DNA of 64,000 bases from Lucinisca nassula (taxonomy: Eukaryota > Mollusca > Bivalvia > Lucinida > Lucinidae). Position numbers and translations under genes: made by a program. Numbering within the stretch: the first letter of the stretch is position 1; each line of letters opens with the position of its first letter. Shown here one piece after another: positions 1 to 11,600 of the stretch. The notes beneath the pieces were generated by a model. That model did not search any database and was not told the origin of the DNA. It worked only from the letters and a program-made list of their open reading frames with translations. The stretch spans positions 62,001 to 126,000 of the forward strand of contig CAUZLF010000718.1 of the NCBI GenBank assembly GCA_963580285.1, written 5' to 3'.

Positions 1-310
1 TTGATAAACACTGATAGTTCGTTTACCACGGCTAATTCTAACTAGTTCTGGAGCCCCTTGAGAATATTTCACAAACGTGCAGATATCCATATATTTACGA
101 TAATATATTTTATCTTGAAAAGGTATGTTTTATGCACTCATTAGAATTGGCTTAATGAGGTGACTCTTTGCTTACGTTACAGGAATTTGAGGGTTAAACT
201 AAATAATCTAAGTCCAGATTCACCATAATGTTCAAGCCTACACTCCCATGTGAATAACCCACCAGTGCAGCCACTGCTTTGATTTCTACTTAAATGTAAT
301 TATATTGCAG

Positions 311-424
311 AAAGAAATCTGACAAGGTTCAGATTGATAGACTACTTGGCCTACTTTTCAAAGCTGTCAGAACATCTCAATAATGCCAAATTAAGTAAAG
401 ATCAGATGGAACACCTCATTACAG
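311..424 (+). CDS. CHST15: CHST15-like exon (first in window)
   Basis: Acceptor tattgcag precedes it and donor gtaagc follows. Only the frame starting at 313 is open, reading RNLTRFRLIDYLAYFSKL and onward. It ends with one extra base (G), which pairs with the two-base start of the exon at 3642 to give Gly in ITGDCSAST. This matches the segment just before the STMWDN block in the family. The first two bases complete a codon from an upstream exon outside the window. Confidence 0.8.
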
Positions 425-2615
425 GTAAGCTATAGGCATTCAGGCCTCTTTGTAACACTGGTCAATATAACAGTACAGCTGAAAGATGGAGAATAAAAAC
501 CTAAAAGGTTGCCTTTTGAAAAAAAAAACACATAAAAGAACGAAAATCGGAGAATGTGTTTTATTGAGTCTATTCATACACACTAATATAGTTTGCAAGG
601 TTGTATACGGCCCCCCTAGCACCGGCTTAAGCGATATTCGATTTTCAAAGTAACCAGAATGGGCGCAACGATCCCAAAGGAAAAGAAAATATATGTAAAA
701 TCTGCACTATGATGAAGCACGGGGAGACCTTTTACAGCCGCCACACCAGCTGCAGTGAGGTAAAATTTGAACCCTTTTGAATTAGTCACACACGTTTGTG
801 AATATCAGCCAATCAGATTACGTGATCTGATGTTTTCTTTCAAGGTTACAAACTAAATGACAAACAGTGTAGATCCTGATCAGATGGCTTCAGATGCCAT
901 TTGATCTGGATCTACAATGTTTGCAATGGTAGGGATTGTCGGGAACAGCAGGATAAGGGTTAAAACTGTTGAATCACAAGGCCTCAATCCCACTGAGCAC
1001 CAAATATTGAGTCTTTGAGCAAGATTCTCACACTTTATCCACATTGCTTAGTACTGGTTTTCTTCCTGGAATTACTGCCACAAATGCGTCAGAGGGCATA
1101 GGCAGTATTTGGATATAGAAAGAGTTAGCCAGCTTTTTTAGTTATATCTGCAGAAAAATTATTAATTTGGGAAGGTTGAAATGGTCTACCCCCTAATACA
1201 TTGGGGCAGGTAAAAATTACCATTCAATTGCTAGGACTTGTTAGCATAATGATCATATAGAGGATCTTACATGAGTGTACAAGTATTATTGAATTTATTG
1301 AACGAGTTGAGGAAAAGGGATAAAATGTGAGGCTTTGCCGAGCATTTTATCCCTTTTCTTCAACAAGTTTAATAAATTCAAAAGCCTCGCATTTTATCCC
1401 ATTTCCTCAACTCGTTTAATAAATTCAATAATACATGAGCATGAATGTAAGATTCTATTTATCATATGACATTTAAAGGTGCATTATTGAGCTACCGGGT
1501 CTCAATTTTTTTTCTGGTTTTTATCTTCAATGCATACTCCGTTGTCAAGTGTACACTTTTGGAGCCAAATACAGCTTCAGAACTTTGTGAAAATTGTCGT
1601 TTTCATTTGTGTTTACCCTTGGCTCTGAACATGTGTTCATAATTTCTGTTCTAAAAATAAATCTGTCACTTTACACATACATGGAGGCAGTATCGTCTCT
1701 GAGTGTAGTTACTTATAGCATGGTATTCAGTGTCATATTTTTTTCCGATTCAGGCATGGCCTAAGCAAACAAGGCCAAAAATGAACGTCGCATAACGTCA
1801 TATAGGGGGATTCTATTTTTGTCACGAACTAAAAATAGATCTAACTAGTGTTCGAAACCTAGTTAGGGAATCCCTCTCAAACTCGTTTACCGGTCATCAT
1901 AATTGTTCGCATTTTTGCATAAAATGCATTCATTTGTATTGTTTTAAAGAAAAATACCGGCTATATGTATTTTATTTTAGGAAGCATTTTTTCCGGATAG
2001 CTCAATAATGCACCTTTAAAACGCATTTAATTTACGACTTTTATACAAAAATGTCAATATTCCGCCATTAGTAAACGTGACGTCATTAAGGACGTTGTAC
2101 TTGTATCGTTACATGTCGTGTCTAACTACATGTAATTTGCATATTTAATCCACTACTGGATTACAGAATTTATTATATGACGTTATTTCATTCTCAGATG
2201 CAACGTCTTTTGGCACAACCCCTTGCCCATTGTTAATGGGCAACAGAGACATCTGGGCTAAGGTTTTTCAAAGCATTGCTAGCTTAACCCATTTTCCATT
2301 GCTATATTTTGGACAAGTCCATTTGTCATATAAGGGATGTCAGGCCTATTTTTTTTTTTTTTTTATTCTATTTTTGACAGAAAATTCTGTAAGCAAAGAG
2401 TGCTGGCCCTGATCAGACACCGCATTTTGCGGCATCTGATCTGGGCCTGCACTTTTTGCCAAGGTACCCCTTTAGGGGTTTCCCGCAAGCAAAGGGTTAA
2501 TAAACTCCATAGTGGAGTATAAAATCCAAAACTCGGGTATTTTTGCTGACAAAAATATGAACAGCATTTGCATAAGCAAAAGCAACTATTTTTTTCAGCA
2601 AAAATTTCCGTCAAC

Positions 2616-2650
<35 letters not shown>

Positions 2651-5600
2651 GTTTCGGTTTTACGGCCCTTTCAAGATTATTTCACTCATATCGAGCCGAT
2701 CGTTAATCAGAGGTGGGCGAAAACCGGAGTACCCGGAGAAACACCACCTGACCTATACCGACATTCGATATAACGACAAAACTTGTTATAGCGACAATTT
2801 CAATGAAACATATTATCCTTAGCTCAAGATGATATGATAAATAATTCAAGAATTATTGTAATTCTTTAATACTCCAAGAAACAATTTTATTGGATATTTG
2901 TTAGAATCACCATGGCGAGGCGATTATAACAAATGTACAAAACATTCGTTTCTTGGAGTAATTAAGGGAGAAAGTCCTTTATTACCAATTAGACTACTTC
3001 TAATTGGAATTCTTTATAACGGCAAATTCGCTATAGCGGCTAATTGTTAAGGAACGAATACTGTCGTTTAAACGAGATTCCTGTATAGTATAACTGTCAT
3101 ATTAACTGATGAAATGCTTAACAATATAACTAACAACAGTCACGGTTACTTTTAAACAACTGGACCCTAAGGTATTTGACATCAGTTTTATCAAGGGAGA
3201 CAACAATCAGGGTCCAGTTGATCAAAACATTGTGAGCTAAACGAGCTTGTTAATGGTCAAATTGTGAACTGTTCTAGTAAGTACAGGATCTAAAACTCTG
3301 GTGTTTTTGCTGAAAAAAAATGTGAGCAGCTTTTGCATTTGCAAAAGCTGCTCATATTTTTTCTGCAAAAAATATTAGTATATTTGCCATATTTAATAAT
3401 AAAAGTTTTATGTTAACTAACGATATTGTTAGTTTTGAACAAATGGCTGCAGGATTTCTTCTATAAACTGAGTCCCTTCTTAAAAGGGGTCTACTCTCAA
3501 AAGAAAGAATTTGCTCTTGAGCAAATTCTTTCTTTTAAGAGTTGACCCCTATAGAGAGGGGAGACAAAATTATTTTTGGAAAAGTTACCTCCCCTGAAGG
3601 TGATTCCATATCCCTTATTGTGGTGATGTCTTGTTGCCTAGGTGACTGCAGTGCCTCTACAATGTGGGACAACTTTGAGTGGATTAACCTTCCAAGAAAT
3701 GACGACCCACTGGAGCCCCAATATACCAATGCTGATTATGTACACCATCTTAATCCACATGCTAAAATTATTTTCATATTGAGGAACCCTATCACAAGGT
3801 AAGTTATAAACCCATAAGATGCCAATCACAACAATTGCCATCTGCTTTGTCGTCTGTTTGTTACTTTAAAAGTATTTTTTGCAAACAGAGTGAACCCAGA
3901 TCAGACTGCTCCTCTAGGTGGTCTGATCAGGGTCAACACTGTTTGCCTATATGCAAAAATATGTTTGAAAACGTTTGCAAGAATATATGCAGTAGATGAT
4001 AGAAACAGATTTTTAGGTACAGTTTTTCATGGCATCTTAAAAAGTTAAAATTCTTTTGTAAAGCTAAATTGCTCTGTCTCCAGTAGTGATCAGTCACACA
4101 TATATTAAGATAACACACAAATGCAAAATAATATTTTCTTTCATGTCCCCAAAAATGACCTTTATCTGATGAAAATTACGGATATTTTTCTTAATCCTAA
4201 TTCAAATATAGACTGTGGGTAGGGCTGGCTAATCGGGGCTGAAAAGATAATCGAATATCAATCCTGTCATTGCGATCGAAAATCGATTAGTAATCGCTAA
4301 GACTTTTGTCATTATTTTACCTGTCTGGCTTTCTGTCTGAGCATGACTCTTACCATATGTTGCAATTTACCATATGTATATTTGAACAGACAAGCCTGAG
4401 CAGTGTAGACCCAGATGAGACGCCGCATAATGCGGCGTCGCATCAGGGTCTGTACTGTTTGCCACTCATCCAGCTATTTTAGGCATACCTTTGGGTAGTA
4501 AATTGTACCTATCAAGTAATCGATTAAAAGCAAATCAGAAATGATAATCACTTTTGTGGAATTTATCGGTCGATTAATCGATTATACGATTAATCGTGGC
4601 AGCCTTAACTGTGGGTGCTTATTAGACATTCCTAATTGAGGATAACAAGTACTCACAATCTATGCTTTTAGGCTTAACTAAGACATATAATGAATACCAA
4701 TGTAAATGCAACCTTCACTATATAAAGTGTGGTTTACAAAGGTATTCAGCTCATGGACTTGATAAAAGAATCTGTCCTGTGTTTAAGGGGGAGATAGAAA
4801 AATCTATCCCAAGGATCCCTGTTCAGCATCAAGAGTTATGACCTCTTGACACCAAGCTATCACTCTTAGGCAATGGTAAGGTAATGTCATACCTGTAACT
4901 CTTGTTCTTAAAGGCATTTATTCTTGATTATTGGGGACTATCATTTCATTACATAATATTATGTAGCCCTCAGAGCTGACTGAAGAGAAGACCTCTGTCT
5001 TCAACAGGTAAGGGGCCTCCGTGGGGAAAATCAATAAATTACTTACTTTTGACTGGTGTACATTATTGATTTTCCTCTTAAGTGCCTCAGTCAGGGTATT
5101 CAACTAGAGCTAGAGTTGACCCCTATTGACATGGGAGACAAAAATACTTTTGCAGGAGTTGCCTCCCCTGAAGTTGAATCCATCTACTTAAGAAATGGAT
5201 TTGAAAATTTGGGTTGATGCTAGAACTGATGCAAATGGTGAGGGATTGACAAATGACCAAACAAATGGATGAAAAAGTGGACTCATATACTGAGCATCAT
5301 GCTAAAAGCAGGTGTGACAAAAAAGTTTTTTTTTTTATTTTTTTTGACAATAATATCTATACATTTTTGGGATCTATTATTAAACCATGTTATATCCAAA
5401 GCAATGATATAACAAACAGTGTTATAAAGAGGTTAAGGCCACAGGTCAAAATTTTGTATGAGTAGGAAACCCTTGTCACAAGGAAGCTACATGCCAAATA
5501 TGAAGGCACTATCTCAAATGGTTCAAAAGTTATGACCAATATTACGGTATTTTTTTCTTTAAAGTTAGGGTGTTCGAACTAATTGGTCACATACCGTAGG

Positions 5601-8600
5601 TCACAAGTCAAGGGTCAATACGGAAGCCCTTGTGACACATATGAAGGCTCTATCTGAAACGGTTCATAAGTTATGACCAATGTTAAAGTTGTCCAACAAC
5701 AAACAGACAGGGCACCAACAAACCAACAGACAGGGCCAAAAACAATATGTTCCCGCTATCGCTACGGGGGACATAAAAACTGTATTCCATAATGTGATAG
5801 AAACAGCAGAAAACATGGCAGGTGCATCCAATGTACTACAAATCACAAGTCAAGTAAGCAGTGTCAAAATGCTTGCTTTTTCTTTTGCTTCCTTAAAGTA
5901 GATGTACAGTCGAACTTCGATGGCTCGAACTCGCCGGGACCGCCGTAAAAAGTTCGAGCCATCGGTAGTTCGAGCCATTGGAGTCCAACTCGGCAAGATC
6001 CATCTTTGTGTACTATGAATTTTTATCATAGCTGCGGCGATTTTGGTGACTTCCGGTACATTTATCGGTCATAATTTAAGCCACGTAGTATACCTTCCGC
6101 ACTTTCACGTAGGTTACCTTTCTTATGATACTGCGTGACTTGACCGATAAAACTGGAATTTTTAAAAAGGTAATTAGTGCGAGCCATCGGTGGGATTTTA
6201 CATAGAAAATGCACTCTAGGGACCAGGCTTAGAGTTCGAGGGTTCGAGCCATCGTGGTTCGAGCCAAGGGTGGTATGTTTAGTTAAAATGAATAGGGATT
6301 TTGCCGGGACTGAAAAGTCAGTTCGACCCAAACGTGGTGTTCGAGCCTACCGAGTTCGACCCATCAAAGTTCGACTGTATGTACATACATGAAAATTAGA
6401 ACACACACTCATGCATGCTGTACAGTGTGATAAGGTCCCTTATGCAAAACTGGTACCAAAGCATGAGAAAATCAGCTAAATGTTGTGTTATTCTGGAACA
6501 ATATAAACATTTCAAAACAAGACCAGAAGCAGAACTGTTTTTGCATGAAGGGTCTGACCAGGCTGCAGCTCAAATATTTTCTTTTTAGGTTATATTCGGA
6601 CTACCTGTTCTTTGACAAGGAAGCCAGAAAATCACCAGCCAACTTCCACAGGAAAGTTGTGGATGCCATTCTTATATTAACAGCCTGCCTAAGAGCTACC
6701 TCTCTCAGAAGTTGTGTCTATAGCAAGGAAATAGAGACACTCCTTGAGGTACTTAAAAAGAATACAAATAAACTTCACTGACTCAAGGCTTGTTTACAAC
6801 AAGACTAGAACACCTCGAGTTCCCATAACTGCAGTCAAAAGAAGAGTTCTGCCAAAAGCCATACATGTATTTTGTTTGTTTAAGTCCTTGTCAACACTAT
6901 TTAGGTCATTTTGGAGATGTTGCCAGACATTGAGATGACTTTTCAAGACATACCACCCATAGAAATCGCTTAAGTTTAAGGAGCGGTCCGACTTGCATCA
7001 CTTTTGACCTAAGCGGTTTACCAGTACTCGGGTTTGGTTGGTTTCAGCTCTGCCCTGATGCACCATGCAGAACAATCTATTTCTCCAAGCCCCGATGGGT
7101 TGGGGTGCCTGTGGATGTGCAATGTCACCAAACCATGAACTGTACGTTAAGGTCAAACATGATTTTTTGCATAAAAGTTGCCATTCCTAGATGCAAATTT
7201 GTACCAAGTGTTATTAGTTGTTGAGAAATGGACTTGATTATTTGAGGGGAAAGCAGTTAGTTGGTGATCCATGAAATGTAGGTCTAGAACAAATATGGAT
7301 GCTTGCATTAAACTTGCAATCCCTAGATGTAAGTTTGTGACAACTATCATTAATAAAGCTGCGATAGCTCTTGAGAAATGCACTTTTATTTAGGATTTCT
7401 GCAATCTATGTTTTGAGCAGAAATAAGAAAAATATCACATTTTTTCTCGGAACATTTTTATTTCTTCGGCGGTAAAATTTACAATGTATAAATATAGGCG
7501 TGTTTTCGTAATTTTTTTTCTGTTTGCAAAAACCATACAGACCTGGGCTATTGTAATGATCTTAAGTATTGGGACAGTCAGGCATAAGCAAACAGTGTAG
7601 ACCCAGATAAGACTGCACCTGATCAGGGTCTACACTGCTTCCCATTCCATCTGCACTTTTTGGACTCCTTGCTGGATCCTGAAACAAATTTGTTAAAACT
7701 TTTGGAGAATTTCAGCAACTTTCGTGACTTCTTATTTGCTGGTTTTCGAACTCATCCGAAGTTTTACCCCCCAGCCACCTTACATATAAGTTTCAGAAAG
7801 ATCCGATCAAAACTGAAGGGGCTACAGTGATGACAAGGTCAAAAATCAACATTTTCAGCAATCAAAGGGACCTAACTCTATGATAAATAGGCCACCTTGG
7901 CCGGTATTCGAACTCATCCGAGGTTTTATCCCCAACCACCTTTCATATAAGTTTCAGAGAGATCCGATCAAAACTGAAAGGGCTCTGTGATGACAAGGTC
8001 AAAAATCGGCATTTTCATCAATCAAAGGGATGTTTCTCTTTGATAAATAGACCAACTTGGCAGGTTTTCGAACACATCCTAGATTTTATCCCCAGCCACG
8101 TTACATATAAGTTTCAGAAAGATTCGATCAAAAATGAAAGGGCTACGGTGATGACAAGGTAAAAAATCAGCATTTTCAGCAATCAAAGGGACGTTTCTCT
8201 ACGATAAATGGGCCAACTTGGTCGGTTTTCCAACTTATCCGAGATTTTATCCCCAACCATCTTACATATAAGTTTCAGAAAGATCCAATCAAAACTGAAG
8301 GGGCTACGGTGTGTGTGTGTGTGTGTGAATTCGGGTTTAACGTCGCTTTCAACAATTTTTCAGTCATATCACGACGGTGTCTGGTTGCGACAGGGAGCTC
8401 AATGCTCACGTTTATAGTGATGCCTCACTGAAGTATCATGTCCCAGACACATTGCATGATACCACACCCAGTCACATTATCCTGACACTGGATCGACCAG
8501 TCCTAGCTCTACCCCGTAAATCTGAGTGCCAAGCGAGGAGCAGCTAGTACCATTTTTAACGACATTGGTATGTCGTGGCCCGGGATCGAACCCGAGACCT

Positions 8601-11600
8601 CCCGTTCCCCGGAGTGGACACTCTACCAACTGAGCTATCGGGACCGGTAAAGGGGCTACGGTGATGACAAGGTCAAAAATCGGCATTTTCAGCAATCAAA
8701 GGGACGTAACTCTATGATAAATGGGCCGACTTTGCCGGTTTTCGAACACATCCGAGGTTTTATCCCCAGCCACCTTATATCTAAGTTTCAGAAAGATCCG
8801 ATCAAAACTGAAGGGGCTACGGTGATGACAAGCATTTTCCCATTGTAAGTCTATGGACCTTGTGATTGCCATAGCAACCAAAGTTTTCATGCGATTTCAA
8901 AAAAAAGCTTATGTCATCAATGCCCCACCAGAGGCATGCTACAGATGAGAAATGATTGAGATTAGCCTGCAGGCTGCAGAGATATAGCTGCTCAGAAGTG
9001 TGGACGGACGGACGGACGACGGACGACCCACTATACTATAAGCTCCCCCTGGAGCCTTCGGCCCAGGTGAGCTAAAAATATCACAATTTTTCATCTTAAA
9101 ATTTTCTTTTTTTCGGCAGTAAAGTTTACAATGTATTAGTATAGGTATGTTTTCAGGTTCGGCTGCACATTGGGATCTACTTTATCTACCTGATAGACTG
9201 GTACAGGAAGTTTCCACCAGAACAGATTCTTCCTCTAAACCTAGAAGAGTACTCAACTTCATTGAATTACTCTCTGATGAAACTATTTCATTTTCTTGAA
9301 ATGAGTAAGTAAACTTTGAATTCATGATAATTTGGAGCATTATATAGTCTCACAAAGCATACGTTCTCATTATGAAAACATGGCTATACAAATACAGTGT
9401 AAATTCTACCACCGAAAAAAAAAATTAAGATGAAAACTTGTTATATTTTTCTTATTTCTGCTCAAAACATAGATGGTGGGCACTCTTTAGAACCTTAAGA
9501 AAACTGTTAGTTTGCCCCTGTAAACCCCAGTTTTACTATATAAAAGTGGGGTTCAAGGGGGTCAAAATTAAATAGGCATGTTTTCGTGATATGTTCATTT
9601 CTAAATACTTCAGTGAAACACGGACAGCTGTTCCTAACTTGTTCTTGAGTCCCAAAGAAAAACTTCCCATAACTGTAGATATAAATACATTCGGGATAAC
9701 AATAAATTCTTTTACTTTATTTTGAAAGTGTATAACGTGAAAACTCATTAGAATGGCTTCACTGATACTTTAATTTTTAAGAAAATTGAAAATAACATTA
9801 CGATGACACACCCGTGTGCTAAAATAGCATGTATCTTATCTCTAGAACTAACATTTTTTAGATGAAAATATTTGAAATTTTTCTTATTTCTGGTTCAAAT
9901 ATAGATTGTGAGTGCTCGATAGAATCGCCCCAATGAGGCGGTTCTAACAAGTACCCACAATCTATGTTTTTAACAAAAATAAGAAAAATAATTAACCCTT
10001 CTCTTTCTGAATATTCAGTTTAGCCAAACCCATTTCTGACTTTTAACCAATCAGATTACTTGATGTTATTTATTCTTACAAAGCCATAAACTGAATGTCA
10101 AACAGTGTAGATCCTGATCAGAAGCCATCTGATCTGGATCTACACTGTTTCCAAAGATAGGGGTTGTCGTGAACAGCATGATATGAGTTAATACCCCACA
10201 AAACCCCACTTTTCCCTATATTAAGTGGGGTTTATGGGGGTCTTTATTTCACGGATTTGTTACTGTTCCTACAGACCTGGGGCCCAGTTGTTCAAAGCTT
10301 TGTCAACTTAACGAGCTTGTTAGTGGTCAAATCGTTAATCGTTAACTGTTCTAGCAAGAACAATATCGAAAATTTTGGTATTTTTGCCTAAAAAAAGTGA
10401 GCAGCATTTGCTCACCTTTTTTCAGCAAAAATATAAGCATATTTGCCATATTTAATGATCAAAGTTTTAACGATTCGTTAACTAACGACGTTGTTTTGAA
10501 CAACTGGCCCCTGTTGCTATGATTAACCATCAGTGACTCAAACTACCCCTAACTCAAACTACTTTTCACTGTCCCAAAGGTGTTCAAGCCATGGTCCCAA
10601 AGGTGTTCAAGCCATGGTCCCAAAGGTGTTCAAGCCATGGTTCCAAAGGTGTTTAAGCCATTTAAGTTCAACTGTAAAAGCTTTCAAAAACACTTTTTTA
10701 TGCAGTTTTGCCCTCTTTGGGCCCATTTTATTTTTTTGGGGGGGGGGGGGGTTTGTTTGAATTGAGGTTTAATATCCTAATCAACACTATTTAGGTCATT
10801 TTGGAGACGCTGCTTCCAATTTTGTGGGACTTTTTACCCCACACTGAGATGAAATGATATTTCAAGCCCTGTCGCCTAACGAAACAAAGGCTTATATGCA
10901 TTGGACAGTCTCACACCACTTTGCCTGGGCAGGCTTAGTCCTTCTAAGTGGTTTTCCAGTGAGGACTCATGTGTGACCAGTTTCAGCTCTGCGTGGAAGC
11001 ATCAGTTTCAGCTCTCGTGGAAGCATCATGCAACCCAATCTATTTCTCCAGGTGCCAATGGGTGGGGGTGAATGTTATTTTTAATGACCTGGTCAGAAAT
11101 CAAGACCAATTAAAGCTGCTTCACACACTAAATGTCAGATTTTTAGATGATCCAAATTGGGAAGAAATGTGCAAATATGAGATACAACGTACTGTACTGT
11201 ATAGAAACATTTTGTTGCTAACCCTTACTCTGCTTAATCAGGATATGTTCTACCTTCACAAACAGTGTAGATACAGATCAGATGTCTTCTGAAAAAGCCA
11301 TCTTATCAATAATTACACTGTTTGACTTTCAGTTTGTGAATTGTAGGAACTAATTACATCAAGTAAACTGATTAGTTGTCAAAAATGGCATTGCGATATC
11401 ACATCCTTTTGATAGAGTGCATTTTTCATATCTGAAAAAAAGGTACAGTCGACTCTCGTTATCTCGAACCTCACTGGACCAGATAAAAAAGTTCGAGTTA
11501 TCCGTAGTACGAGATAACCAAAGTGTGATGTCATATGTATGTCAGAACACATTGTTTGCCGTGATATGCTTGGTATTCTTGTTAATTCTTACATGAACGG

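Noticed and set aside
632..759. Possible extra exon in the first CHST15-like intron (reads FQSNQNGRNDPKGKENICKI and a CTMMKHGETFYSRHTSC segment, with gtaaaa donor)
   Set aside because: It looks coding and has possible splice sites, but its end phase (0) does not fit the exon at 3642, which needs phase 1. The exon at 311-424 joins 3642 directly with a family-consistent sequence. It may be a transposon-gene remnant.
8565..8645. Stand-alone tRNA gene on the - strand
   Set aside because: A and B boxes are good, but the segment is the head of a SINE with a body, (CA)n tail and 14 bp target duplication.
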